From: UBA1219 sp045601425 | Lineage (GTDB): Bacteria > Bacteroidota > Bacteroidia > Bacteroidales > P3 | Direction of reading: 5' to 3' | DNA length: 64,000 bases | NCBI GenBank assembly: GCA_045601425.1 | Contig: JAZRZP010000016.1 | Coordinates: forward strand, 6,164 to 70,163 | Shown: in pieces, positions 17,703 to 26,680 of the stretch | Layout: the number at the start of each line of letters is the position of its first letter | How positions within the stretch are numbered: the stretch's first letter is position 1 | Notes under the pieces: model-generated | Database searches by the model: none | Told to the model about the DNA's origin: nothing | What the model saw: only the letters and a program-made list of their open reading frames with translations | Position numbers and translations under genes: made by a program

Positions 17703-18827
17703 TTATATTTCTTTGTAAACGTTGTTGCTGAAGTAGACTTCCGTTGCTCCCACACCGTATTTTGACATCGATGCGTCGAAATAATGAAGGCCATTGTATT
17801 GCTTCAGTTCTTTGAGTATCTCGTTTTTAAGAACTCCTGAGCCCACGCCGTGTATGAAAATCACTTTCTGCACGTGGTTCACGATGGCGTCGTTGAGGCA
17901 TTTTTGGAAGAAGCGCATCTGTATTTCGAATTTTTCGTGGTCGGAGACGGAGGAACAGTCGTCGAGCAGGGCTTCGATATGCAAATCCACTTCGGCCACG
18001 TTCGGTTCAATGAAAAACTGCTCCAGAACATGGTCGGAATTGAGCATGAGGGATTTTTTCTTTTCTTTTCGCGGTTCAGAGTGAGGTTCGTCCTTCGCTG
18101 CAAGGGCTGCTGCTGCGTCAATTTCGGCCAGAGTGTGCATTTCGGAGAACTTTTTCACGCAAACCACTACGGCTTTTTCTCCCAAACAGTACGTTTCGAC
18201 ATAAGAATCTTCCTTGAAGAATTTCGATGCCTTGATTTTCACTTCTTCGGAAACCGGAGACAGTACTGCCGTTCCCGTCTTGCCGACAAAGACTCCCTGC
18301 ACGGCAGCATGAAGCCAGTCGTTTACTTGGTCACGGTTTATGGTTTCGAGATGGAATTTACTTTCGGAGTCCATCACTTCGTAATCGACATTCTGGAAAT
18401 TTTTCTCGGTTTTCACGAAAGCCGTTGCGAAAAAAGCTCTCGGGGTGCGGTTTACGAGATACACATCCAAATCGCCCGTTATGAGCCAATGCTGGTCGTG
18501 AGGGACAAAGGCGAGGTATATTCCCTGTTCTATGTTACGGTTTTCAGGTACTTTATGAAGTGCTGTCACCGTACTTTGGTCATCGTCATATTCTGCCCGA
18601 TGTTCCGGAAATTCCGCATTTTCAGGTGCAGAGACCGGTATTTCCTGTTGGAAAAGCTTTCCTGCGCCGTTTGTTTCTTCCATCTTCACCAGATCCTTCA
18701 CAAGTGTCGGTATGTCGAAACCTGTTTCATCCGTAACATGCACTATTTGCGAAGAGACAATCTTGCTTACCACGCCGCCACCCGTCTGATTGAGAAATTT
18801 AACCTTATCTCCTATCTGAAGTTTCAT
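17703..18827 (-). CDS. DUF2027 and Smr domain protein
   Basis: This 374-residue cytosolic protein begins with a small SH3-like domain (MKLQIGDKVKFLNQTGGGVV), continues with the Bacteroidota DUF2027 beta-rich region, and ends in an Smr domain from about residue 290. The Smr motifs are DLHIEAL, then KVIFIHGVGSGVLKNEIL, and the terminal GVGATEVYF. Smr domains bind or cleave RNA or DNA; those in MutS2/SmrB act on collided ribosomes. It lies 27 nt downstream of mutS2, which also carries an Smr domain, so two Smr proteins are probably co-transcribed. The exact substrate is unknown. The charged linker with EPRKEKKKS near residue 250 is probably disordered. Confidence 0.85.
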   Translation of the reverse strand: MKLQIGDKVKFLNQTGGGVVSKIVSSQIVHVTDETGFDIPTLVKDLVKMEETNGAGKLFQQEIPVSAPENAEFPEHRAEYDDDQSTVTALHKVPENRNIEQGIYLAFVPHDQHWLITGDLDVYLVNRTPRAFFATAFVKTEKNFQNVDYEVMDSESKFHLETINRDQVNDWLHAAVQGVFVGKTGTAVLSPVSEEVKIKASKFFKEDSYVETYCLGEKAVVVCVKKFSEMHTLAEIDAAAALAAKDEPHSEPRKEKKKSLMLNSDHVLEQFFIEPNVAEVDLHIEALLDDCSSVSDHEKFEIQMRFFQKCLNDAIVNHVQKVIFIHGVGSGVLKNEILKELKQYNGLHYFDASMSKYGVGATEVYFSNNVYKEI

Positions 18828-18854
18828 GATTTACCTGTTTTAAGATATTCAAAA

Positions 18855-21293
18855 TTATTTCAAATTCACTATTGTTATGCCTTCACCACCGAGTTCGAGA
18901 ATTTCGGAACGGAAACTCTGCACGTTGCAGTTTGCACGCAGATAGTCTCGAAGCACCGTTTTCAGTATACCGAAGCCCTTGCCGTGCAGTATCCGGAATT
19001 CCTTTTCGCTGAGCAGTTGTGCCTCATCGATGTATTTCTCCAGAAGCAAAAGAGCCTCTTCCACACGCTTTCCCCTTACATCGAGGGTTGCCGAAAAATC
19101 CGCACGTTTTTTGTCAAGTTCGTTGTATATACTTTTGAAGCGCTGGCTGTCAGTTTTTTCGGTTTTAGGAAGATTCTTCTTTTTGGTTTTCTGAAGGAGG
19201 TCGGTTCTGATAGTCATGCGTACGGAATTGCTTTCTACCACAGCTTTTTTGCCTTTTATTTCCACTACCTGACACAGAGAGTCATAGCCTTCGATTCGGG
19301 CGATGTCGCCGACTTCAAGCGGAGTGTCATCAACGTCTTCGCCAGCGGTTGCAGTTTTTTCATGAGACTGCCTATTGAGATTTTTGAGTTGTTTCTCTGC
19401 TGTATCCTGCTGTTTGTCAATAAATTCAGTTTCCTTCTTCAAACTTTCGCGAATACGTTGTGTTTCCTCTTTCTGAGCTTTGGCAAGTTTTATGTCAGCA
19501 ATGGCTTTTTCCACTTTTCTGTTGGCTTCGGCAATAATCTGACGTGCTTCGGCACGTGCCTTGCTCAGGATTTCGTATTTTTTGTTTTCGAGGTTGGAGT
19601 TCAGTCTGTTGTATTTCTGCACCACTTCATTGAGGAAGTCGTCGGCAACGTCGAGTTCTGTCTTGCGTTTTGCGAGTTCGAGTTTTTCGACTTCAATCTG
19701 TTGCAGCTGCTGTTCGAAATTCAGCATTCCGACACCGACCTTGCTTTCCGCATTGGCAAGGATTTCATCGGGCAGACCTATGTTCTTCGCTATTTCGAAG
19801 GCGAACGAACTTCCGGGGTGGTTGAGCGAGAGCTGGTATAGTGGCAACATTTTGTGAGTATCGAAAAGCATTGCGGCATTGGTAATCTTGGGCATACGGT
19901 CGGCGAGGAGCTTAAGGTTGGCGTAATGAGTAGTTATCACCCCCCATGCGTTTTTGGCATAAAGATTTTCTATCACCGCTTCGGCGATGGCACCACCGAT
20001 CTGAGGTTCGGTACCGGCACCGAATTCGTCGAGAAGAAACAGTGTCCGATCGTCAGCCATCGAAATCAGATTCTTGATATTCAACAGATGGGAGCTGTAT
20101 GTACTGAGGTCATTTTCTATTGACTGCTGGTCGCCGATATCGATGAAAATCCTGTCAAAAATGCCGAATTCGGAGATTGTCTTGGCCGTAACCAGCAAAC
20201 CGGCCTGAAGCATGTATTGCAGAAGGCCTATGGCCTTGAGGCACACTGATTTGCCACCGGAATTGGGGCCTGAGACAACCACTATGTTGGACCGTTCGGA
20301 AAGTTCGATATTAAAAGGCACAACATCTTTGTTCTGTTTTTGCAGGCTGAGACACAGCAGCGGATGCCGGGTACCGAACCATGCCATTTTCGGCCGATTA
20401 ACCACGACCGGCATCAAGGCATTGACCGACAGTGCGAAACGGGCCTTGGCACGTATAAAATCCAATGTCGCAAGAAAACGGTAGGCGTGCAGGAGTTGAG
20501 GTATCTGAGGTCTGATTTTTTCGGTGAAAGCACGCAATATTTCATGTATTTCACGCTGCTCATCGAATTCGAGTTCCCGCAAATCGTTGTTGAGTTCCAC
20601 CACTTCGGCAGGTTCAAGATAAGCGGTCTGGCGCGTTGCCGACTCATCGTGTATGAGGCCTTTTATCTTGCGTCTGTGAGTATCGAGCATGGGTATAACC
20701 ATGCGACCGTTGCGGAAAGTAACCTCGGCATTTTCCGGAGCCCAGCCTTCATGCTTTGCCCTCGAAAGAGTTTTCGAAATCTGCCTGTCGATATCGGCAT
20801 GCTTCAACTGCAATTGCCTTCGGATAAAGGCAAGACTATCAGATGCCTTGTCGTAAATTTCGCCGCGGTCATCGACAATGCGGCTGCAATCGGCCATGAC
20901 AGAAGGGTCAACATAAACTTCTCCGGCGAGAGAACGCAGTTCGGGATATTTTTCATCGTTGCGGTTGAGGAAGAATTTCAGACACTCGGAAATAGTGGAG
21001 AGAGAAGTTTTCAAATCGAAAAGTGCAGGCTGCTCAATGACAGTCCCGTCCAAAGCGAGATAGGAAAGCGTTTCCGACAGGTCGAAGAAATCCTGCGAAG
21101 GGAAGGCTGTCTCTACCAGAAGTATCTCCCTGAGTTCGTCAGTCCGACGCAGGTCGTGCAAGATTTTGCCGTAATCGTTGGAAAAAGACATTTTTTCGGC
21201 AAAATCCAAGGCCATGGCATTGGTGCATTCGTCCATAACCATGCTGCGGATTTTGTCGAAACCGAGTTTTTCTTCAACCTTACGATAGTCCAT
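18855..21293 (-). CDS. mutS2: MutS2 family ATPase/endonuclease
   Basis: This is an 812-residue MutS2. It lacks the mismatch-recognition domains of MutS and carries core/lever helices, then the ABC-type ATPase with Walker A GPNSGGKS (342-349) and Walker B LFLLDEFGAGTEP (418 on). A long coiled coil (about 510-640) is followed by a KOW-like stretch (LEVGDIARIEGYDSLCQVV) and a C-terminal Smr domain (about 735-812) with LDVRGKRVEEAL and HGKGFGIL. MutS2 proteins suppress recombination or split collided ribosomes, depending on species. The Smr LDxR and HGxG motifs look intact. It heads a three-gene run with the DUF2027-Smr and lnb genes. Confidence 0.96.
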   Translation of the reverse strand: MDYRKVEEKLGFDKIRSMVMDECTNAMALDFAEKMSFSNDYGKILHDLRRTDELREILLVETAFPSQDFFDLSETLSYLALDGTVIEQPALFDLKTSLSTISECLKFFLNRNDEKYPELRSLAGEVYVDPSVMADCSRIVDDRGEIYDKASDSLAFIRRQLQLKHADIDRQISKTLSRAKHEGWAPENAEVTFRNGRMVIPMLDTHRRKIKGLIHDESATRQTAYLEPAEVVELNNDLRELEFDEQREIHEILRAFTEKIRPQIPQLLHAYRFLATLDFIRAKARFALSVNALMPVVVNRPKMAWFGTRHPLLCLSLQKQNKDVVPFNIELSERSNIVVVSGPNSGGKSVCLKAIGLLQYMLQAGLLVTAKTISEFGIFDRIFIDIGDQQSIENDLSTYSSHLLNIKNLISMADDRTLFLLDEFGAGTEPQIGGAIAEAVIENLYAKNAWGVITTHYANLKLLADRMPKITNAAMLFDTHKMLPLYQLSLNHPGSSFAFEIAKNIGLPDEILANAESKVGVGMLNFEQQLQQIEVEKLELAKRKTELDVADDFLNEVVQKYNRLNSNLENKKYEILSKARAEARQIIAEANRKVEKAIADIKLAKAQKEETQRIRESLKKETEFIDKQQDTAEKQLKNLNRQSHEKTATAGEDVDDTPLEVGDIARIEGYDSLCQVVEIKGKKAVVESNSVRMTIRTDLLQKTKKKNLPKTEKTDSQRFKSIYNELDKKRADFSATLDVRGKRVEEALLLLEKYIDEAQLLSEKEFRILHGKGFGILKTVLRDYLRANCNVQSFRSEILELGGEGITIVNLK

Positions 21294-21355
21294 TATTCTA
21301 TAAAATACGGATTAACAATACATTACATTACTTTCACCATACAAGTGTGAAACTA

Positions 21356-21363
21356 CAAAATTA
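21356..21363 (-). promoter_or_regulatory. -7 element, probable mutS2 promoter
   Basis: TAATTTTG on the minus strand fits TAnnTTTG, 62 nt ahead of the mutS2 start, in the divergent gap shared with the UspA gene. No TTTG sits at the right distance, so support is partial. Confidence 0.45.
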
Positions 21364-21480
21364 CACTTTTTTTATTGAAAAAAACAGCATGCCTGCAAGA
21401 AAAAAAATTACATGATTCCAAAATAAAAGAGTGTTTTTTCAGTTATTATCGATTACTAATCGTAATAAAACACATAAAAT

Positions 21481-22314
21481 ATGAAGAACATTGTAGTTGG
21501 AACAGATTTTTCAAAAGGTTCGTATGTTGCCTTGGAAATAGCAACGATAATTGCAAACGTCCTTGTTGCGGATATTGAGCTGATATGGGTTTGCAAGGAA
21601 AAGAACCTGTTTTCCAGCGAGCAGACAGAATCCGTACGCCACTTGGCTGAAGAGAAATTGCAGAATTTGGCCGAAGAATACCAGAAGATGCTTACCAAAA
21701 CAAAAATAACATGGAAGATTCTCGACGGGAAAGTTGCCCCCGTAATTTCGAAGGAGGCCGAGGACTTGAATGCCTCGATGATAGTCATAGGCACCAACGG
21801 TGCATCGGGATTTGAAAAATACTGGATGGGCAGCACTGCGGTACGCATTGTTCAGGAATCCACCTGCCCCACCCTTTCTGTCCGCGAAGGATTTGATTTT
21901 CACAAGAGTCTGGAAAGAATAGTCCTGCCGCTGAACATGACTGAAAATTCGCGTCAGAAAATTCCGACAGCGGTAAACATGGCCAAGATATTCGGTTCCA
22001 CGATCCACATTTTAGGTATGATCGAGCAGCCTTCGGAAGAATCGACCGTGAACATTTATCTGAAACAGGCAGAGAAATACATTGCCGATGCCGGAGTAGC
22101 CTATGAGACGCACAGAATGAACACCAAAAACCTTGCCGAAGACCTCCTTGATTTCTCGGAAGCCATAAATGCCGACCTTATCGTGATAACCACAGAACAG
22201 GAGAAGGTGCTTTCCTCGCTGTTCCTCGGCACCCATGCACAGCAGATTGTACACCATGCAAGAATCCCGGTGTTGAGTTCCCACCCGCGCGACATAGGAA
22301 GTCTGGCACGATAA
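21481..22314 (+). CDS. Tandem universal stress protein (two UspA domains)
   Basis: This 277-residue cytosolic protein holds two UspA folds. The first (about 1-140) starts MKNIVVGTDFSKGSYVALEIA and contains the nucleotide-binding pattern GTNGASGFEKYWMGSTAVRIVQ, so it should bind ATP. The second (about 145-277) opens LERIVLPLNMTENSRQKIPT and has lost the G-x2-G part (VITTEQEKVLSSLFLGTHAQ), suggesting a structural or regulatory half. It is transcribed alone, divergently from mutS2. A specific stress cannot be read from the sequence. Confidence 0.9.
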   Translation: MKNIVVGTDFSKGSYVALEIATIIANVLVADIELIWVCKEKNLFSSEQTESVRHLAEEKLQNLAEEYQKMLTKTKITWKILDGKVAPVISKEAEDLNASMIVIGTNGASGFEKYWMGSTAVRIVQESTCPTLSVREGFDFHKSLERIVLPLNMTENSRQKIPTAVNMAKIFGSTIHILGMIEQPSEESTVNIYLKQAEKYIADAGVAYETHRMNTKNLAEDLLDFSEAINADLIVITTEQEKVLSSLFLGTHAQQIVHHARIPVLSSHPRDIGSLAR

Positions 22315-22442
22315 GCCTCCGCTTCACCGAGTCGGCTTCACGGTATGTTTCAGCCGCATGGAGAGCTGCCTTCTACAAAGAAAATCCAGACAGAATTTAA
22401 TATAAAACCATTTTCATAAAAAAACGCAACCCAATACATGCT

Positions 22443-24110
22443 ATGCAAAAAATTGAAAACGTAGAAGTAATAATCAACAACACAAAGGAAACCATTTCTG
22501 TCCCATGCGGGACCTCACTGCTTGAAATTGCACAGAACTACAAGCACGTAGCCGTGTTTCAGATTCTCGGTGCACGGGTAAACAACAAGATGGAAGATTT
22601 GAATTACCGCGTTTACACGCCACACACCGTGCATTTTTTCGACATCACCGACAAGGCCGGATACAAGATGTATATCTACTCTCTGTCGTTCCTGCTCTAC
22701 AAAGCCATACGTGACACTTATCCGGAGGCACAGCTTCACATCAACAATTCGATGGTGAACGGATGGTACTGCACTGTAACCGGAATTGACGGCAATCAGA
22801 TCGACATTGCTTCGGCAATACGCAAACACATGACTGAACTTGTGGAAAAAGACCTGCCGTTTTCGAGTACCACAATGCCCATGTCGCGGGCCATCGATGA
22901 AATTTCGGCAACCGGCAATCCGGAGACAGAACGCCTTCTGCGTTCCTTGTCGCAACTGTACACCACTCTGCAACATCTGGGCGACACCACCCACAAGATA
23001 AACTGCCAGCTGGTACCGTCGTCTTCGTACCTGAAACTCTGGGACTTCCGCGTTTTCAACGACGGATACCTCCTGCAATTCCCGAACATGGATAATCCTT
23101 CACTGCTGAGCCTGTTCAAAGAAACACCCAAGACTTTCAAGATATTCCAAGAGCACAATGAATGGAAACAGCTTCTGCACGTGCCTTTCATAAGCGACCT
23201 GAACGAAGCCGTACGCAACGGCAGGGCAAACCACGTCATTCACGTTGCCGAAGCGCTTCACGAAAAGAAATACGCAACCATTGCCGATGAAATTTCGCGA
23301 CGCAAGAACGTAAAGGTCGTACTTATTGCAGGGCCGTCGTCATCGGGTAAGACAACCTCGTGCCGGAGACTGGGAGTACAGCTTTCCGTCTTGGGATACG
23401 ATGTGCAGCAGCTTTCACTTGACGATTATTTCATTGACCGTGAACTCACCCCCCGCCAGCCCAACGGAGACTATGACTTCGAAGCGGTGGAAGCCCTGAA
23501 CATACCTTTGCTCAACGAACACCTCAACCGCCTTTCGTCAGGTGAAGAAGTGGAAATTCCCACATACAACTTCATAAAAGGGAAAAGCGATTTCCTTGGC
23601 AACCGTCTGAAAATGGGGAACAACAGCATACTCATTGTCGAAGGCATACACGCACTGAACCCCAAACTCACCGAGCAGGTCGACGACAACATAAAATTCA
23701 GAGTCGCAGTTTCTCCACTCACCCAGATAGCCATAGACAACCAGAACTTGATACACACTTCGGACAACCGGCTTATACGCAGGATAGTACGCGACTTCAA
23801 CTTCAGGGGATATTCCGCACTCAACACGCTGAAACGCTGGGAAAGCGTGCGTGCAGGCGAACGCAAGCACATATACCCGTTCCAAGAAAACGCCGACATC
23901 GCATTCAATTCGGCACTGCTATACGAATTCGGAATCCTGAAAATACATGCCGAGCCACTCCTGCAGCGCGTACCGGAAGATGCTCCGGAATACGCTGAAG
24001 CCCGCCGTCTGCTGAATCTTCTGGCCCTGTTTGAACCGATTTACGGCAAGCACATACCTCCAACTTCCATAATGCGGGAATTTTTGGGGGACAGCAGTTT
24101 CGAATATTAA
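22443..24110 (+). CDS. Nucleoside (uridine-type) kinase with ThrRS-like N-terminal domains
   Basis: This is a 555-residue two-part protein. Residues 1-60 form a TGS-like domain (ISVPCGTSLLEIAQNYKH) and about 60-270 resemble the editing/second additional domain of threonyl-tRNA synthetase (DITDKAGYKMYIYSLSFLL). The C-terminal half is a P-loop phosphoribulokinase/uridine kinase domain with GPSSSGKT at 297-304 and LSLDDYFIDRE as the nucleoside-site aspartate segment. It probably phosphorylates uridine/cytidine or a related nucleoside. No catalytic synthetase core is present, so it is not a tRNA ligase. The same fusion occurs widely in Bacteroidota and Firmicutes. It has its own 5' gap of 128 nt after the UspA gene. 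Confidence 0.9.
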   Translation: MQKIENVEVIINNTKETISVPCGTSLLEIAQNYKHVAVFQILGARVNNKMEDLNYRVYTPHTVHFFDITDKAGYKMYIYSLSFLLYKAIRDTYPEAQLHINNSMVNGWYCTVTGIDGNQIDIASAIRKHMTELVEKDLPFSSTTMPMSRAIDEISATGNPETERLLRSLSQLYTTLQHLGDTTHKINCQLVPSSSYLKLWDFRVFNDGYLLQFPNMDNPSLLSLFKETPKTFKIFQEHNEWKQLLHVPFISDLNEAVRNGRANHVIHVAEALHEKKYATIADEISRRKNVKVVLIAGPSSSGKTTSCRRLGVQLSVLGYDVQQLSLDDYFIDRELTPRQPNGDYDFEAVEALNIPLLNEHLNRLSSGEEVEIPTYNFIKGKSDFLGNRLKMGNNSILIVEGIHALNPKLTEQVDDNIKFRVAVSPLTQIAIDNQNLIHTSDNRLIRRIVRDFNFRGYSALNTLKRWESVRAGERKHIYPFQENADIAFNSALLYEFGILKIHAEPLLQRVPEDAPEYAEARRLLNLLALFEPIYGKHIPPTSIMREFLGDSSFEY

Positions 24111-24147
24111 AAAACAACACAATATCAACAATTAAATTCAAGAAAAA

Positions 24148-24888
24148 ATGAAAAATTCAAACATCATCATCGCTGCCATAATTGGCATGTGTTTCATGCT
24201 TGCGTTTGTCTTTGCAGGACGCTACATTTACCTGTCCAAACAGACCAAGAAGACAATTTCGGTTGTCGGTCTGGCAGAAAAAGATTTCGTTTCGGACCTG
24301 ATAGTGTGGAATCTTTCGTACAACGTGCAAATGATGGACCAAAAAGCCGCATATCAGGACATCAAGAAGAAAACCGAAATTGTAACGAAATATCTTCTGG
24401 ACAACGGCATAAAACAGTCCGAGATGGTTTTCGAACCTATCAATTCCGACAAGGAATATAACTACTACTATGACAAGGAAGCCGAACGTTCGTTCCAGAC
24501 TTTTGCAGGCTACAAACTCTCCCAGAAAATAAAGATTGAATCTTCGGACATTGAAAAAGTGGAAGAAGTTTACCGCGGAATTTCTGTACTTTTGGACAAG
24601 GACATTGATATAAGTTCTTCCAGTCCGTCGTACTATTACACCAAGCTTGCCGACCTGAAAATAGAGATGCTTGCCAATGCTTCGGAAGATGCAAAAAACC
24701 GTGCCGAAACCATTGCTTCGAATGCCGGCAGCCGTCTCGGAGACCTTGTGGTTGCAAACATGGGTGTTTTCCAGATTACAGCCCCGAATTCCGATGAGGA
24801 AGATTACAGCTGGGGCGGCACGTTCAACACTTCCTCGAAAATGAAACGTGCGAGCATCAATATGAGACTCACCTACGAACTGAAATAG
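24148..24888 (+). CDS. SIMPL (DUF541) domain protein
   Basis: This 246-residue protein has an N-terminal membrane anchor or signal (IIAAIIGMCFMLAFVFAG, residues about 6-25) and a periplasmic SIMPL domain. Typical blocks are TISVVGLAEKDFVSDLIVWNLSY, YKLSQKIKIESSDIEKVEEVY and the closing ASINMRLTYELK. SIMPL/BP26-like proteins oligomerise and are linked to oxidative or stress protection, but the biochemical function is not established. It follows the kinase by 37 nt and may share its transcript. A strong bidirectional terminator follows. Confidence 0.88.
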   Translation: MKNSNIIIAAIIGMCFMLAFVFAGRYIYLSKQTKKTISVVGLAEKDFVSDLIVWNLSYNVQMMDQKAAYQDIKKKTEIVTKYLLDNGIKQSEMVFEPINSDKEYNYYYDKEAERSFQTFAGYKLSQKIKIESSDIEKVEEVYRGISVLLDKDIDISSSSPSYYYTKLADLKIEMLANASEDAKNRAETIASNAGSRLGDLVVANMGVFQITAPNSDEEDYSWGGTFNTSSKMKRASINMRLTYELK

Positions 24889-24904
24889 GAACCGTTCCCA
24901 ACCG

Positions 24905-24941
24905 AAAAAAGGTGGATTTTCCGAGAAAATCCACCTTTTTT
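24905..24941. terminator. Bidirectional terminator
   Basis: AAAAAAGGTGGATTTT pairs with AAAATCCACCTTTTT around a short loop. The A/T flanks make it work in both directions, between the convergent SIMPL gene (+) and the 24956-25327 gene (-). Confidence 0.9.
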
Positions 24942-24955
24942 ATTTTCACGTTTTT

Positions 24956-25327
24956 TCAACCCAGCAGCGACTTCACCTCTTCCGGTGACAGCTGGCGATA
25001 TTGAGGGTTGGAAAGTTTTCCGTCGGCATGGTCGAAATGCACTTCAAAAAATTCCTCGTCGTAGAACGACAATTTCGAGTTTGTATTGGGGTTGCATTCA
25101 AGATAAATCATGTCGCCGTAAGCAATGTTTTTTGCTTTGCATATCTGCATGGCAAGCAAAGCTCCGTTGTAAGTTACCGATGTACCGGGGTTTTCCTGAT
25201 AAAGTTCGGTTACGATAACGATTTTTTTGCCATTCCGGTCAAAGATTTTCAATCCGCATTTTGACGGCATGTCCCACTGACCTGCGAAATCAAAAATTTC
25301 ATCATAATAATGTTCTGGAACCTTCAT
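24956..25327 (-). CDS. Conserved small protein of unknown function
   Basis: I do not recognise a named family for this 123-residue cytosolic protein. It has no signal peptide or hydrophobic segment and looks like a compact alpha/beta domain: DRNGKKIVIVTELYQENPG is followed by NGALLAMQICKAKNI and YGDMIYLECNPNTNSK. It starts 6 nt after the radical SAM gene ends and must be co-transcribed with it, so it could be an accessory or partner protein. The codon use resembles the neighbours, and there is no sign of decay. Confidence 0.75.
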   Translation of the reverse strand: MKVPEHYYDEIFDFAGQWDMPSKCGLKIFDRNGKKIVIVTELYQENPGTSVTYNGALLAMQICKAKNIAYGDMIYLECNPNTNSKLSFYDEEFFEVHFDHADGKLSNPQYRQLSPEEVKSLLG

Positions 25328-25333
25328 AATACG

Positions 25334-26626
25334 TTATTTTAATTCGTTGACATTACGTTTTGTTCTATCGACATTCTTACCGAAACTCTTGTTGGCAAGT
25401 TTACGGTCGCGTGGGCGGTATGTGCCGTCCTCCATTTCGCGGAGCATGACTTTCGTGAAGAGCTTGAACATCTTTTCTTCCTGTGTTTCATCTTGGTAGA
25501 ATGTTTTCCAAGCATAGTTGTAAAGTTCCTGCAGACGTTCCGGAGTCATGTTTTTGGGTTGGTAAACCACTTGTCCGGCATTGTAGTGATCCCAATCCTT
25601 GTCGAAAATTCTGCCCTGTCGGAGAAGATCGTCGTAGGCTTTGGTGTGCGGGAATGGAGCGAGTACAGTAAATTCGGCCAAATCGAGGTCTATTTCCAGA
25701 AGGAAATCAATGAGGCGTTTTATGTCGTCTTCAGTCTGGTTGTCGAGACCGAGCAGAATGGTGCCTTCGACACCGATACCATAGTCATGGTAGCGTTTCA
25801 CGCGTTCCTTGATATAGTTCGAAGTATCGTAAACGGCCTGATAGACATACCATGATCCGGCTTGTGCAGCGAGGTCGAGTACCTGCGGGTCGTCTTCGAT
25901 GGTGTGGCTTATCCATTTTTTCTTGAGCGGTATCATTTCACGGAAGAGATCAAGTTCCCATTGTTTGTCCTGTGCCAAGGAGTTGTCGACGATGAACAGA
26001 CGGTTGTTATCGATGGTTTCGAGGTCGGCAATGGTTTTATCGATGGGACGCGGGCGAAAACAGCGGCCACCGAGATACGACACGGCACATGGATAGCAGC
26101 TGAAGCGGCATCCACGCGAAGCATGAAACAGGTCGACCATCTGAACACCCTTATGGTTGTAGAGTTCCCGTTTGTAAAGGTCGCGGCGTGCCGGCCCCAC
26201 AAGCGACACATCGGGCTGCTTGCCCATATAGTTGTAAACTTTCTTCAGTTCTCCTTTTCTCCAGTCTTCGAGAACGGCTTCCATACGGCCTTCAGCTTCG
26301 CCGAGGAATATGCTGTCGGCATGGAGCAGAGTTTCTTCGGCATGAAGCATGGTGGATATACCGCCGAACATAACGGTTTTACCGCGGCGGCGGAATTCGT
26401 CGGCAATGGCCCAGCCTCGTTTCACCTGAGTGGATAGCATCATGGATATGCCTACCATGTCGCAATCTTCATCAAAGTTTATTTCTTCTACATTTTCATC
26501 AGTAAACGACACATCCACATAATCGGGCAAAGTGGCGGCAAAGACCACCGGACCATGAGGCGGAAGCGTGAACGTGGTTTGTCCGGGCAATTTGTTCCAA
26601 CGAGGATAAATGAGTTTATATTTCAT
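25334..26626 (-). CDS. Radical SAM protein with N-terminal B12-binding-like domain
   Basis: This 430-residue protein has an N-terminal Rossmann domain of the cobalamin-binding type (MVGISMMLSTQVKRGWAIA, then VMFGGISTMLHAEETL and FLGEAEG). The cobalamin-ligand DxHxxG motif is absent, which is common in this class. The radical SAM core has the 4Fe-4S ligands C173, C177 and C180 (RGCRFSCYPCAV), and later EGTILLGLDNQTEDD. Relatives include BchE/HpnJ-like and methyltransferase enzymes. The substrate is unknown. It has its own -7 element at 26663-26670, sits just after the ketosynthase operon, and is paired with a 123-residue protein. It may modify that operon's product, but this is only a positional argument. 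Confidence 0.85.
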   Translation of the reverse strand: MKYKLIYPRWNKLPGQTTFTLPPHGPVVFAATLPDYVDVSFTDENVEEINFDEDCDMVGISMMLSTQVKRGWAIADEFRRRGKTVMFGGISTMLHAEETLLHADSIFLGEAEGRMEAVLEDWRKGELKKVYNYMGKQPDVSLVGPARRDLYKRELYNHKGVQMVDLFHASRGCRFSCYPCAVSYLGGRCFRPRPIDKTIADLETIDNNRLFIVDNSLAQDKQWELDLFREMIPLKKKWISHTIEDDPQVLDLAAQAGSWYVYQAVYDTSNYIKERVKRYHDYGIGVEGTILLGLDNQTEDDIKRLIDFLLEIDLDLAEFTVLAPFPHTKAYDDLLRQGRIFDKDWDHYNAGQVVYQPKNMTPERLQELYNYAWKTFYQDETQEEKMFKLFTKVMLREMEDGTYRPRDRKLANKSFGKNVDRTKRNVNELK

Positions 26627-26662
26627 AATGTTATGTGTTTTTTCTATTTATCAATTGTGTTG

Positions 26663-26670
26663 CAAAGGTA
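26663..26670 (-). promoter_or_regulatory. -7 element ahead of the radical SAM gene
   Basis: TACCTTTG on the minus strand fits TAnnTTTG, 36 nt ahead of the radical SAM start and just after the end of the CrtI-like gene. It suggests separate transcription of the radical SAM pair. A matching TTTG at 19-21 nt is not seen. Confidence 0.5.
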
Positions 26671-26680
26671 CGATTTTTTT

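Noticed and set aside
17850..19841. Long rightward open frame (663 codons)
   Set aside because: It lies opposite mutS2 and the DUF2027-Smr gene, is rich in Phe/Cys/His as antisense frames are, and shows no family motif. The minus-strand genes carry clear catalytic motifs.
22315..22442. Small gene or RNA between the UspA and kinase genes
   Set aside because: Only a short imperfect direct repeat (GCTTCACCG/GCTTCACGG) was seen; no ORF, hairpin with T run, or promoter box.
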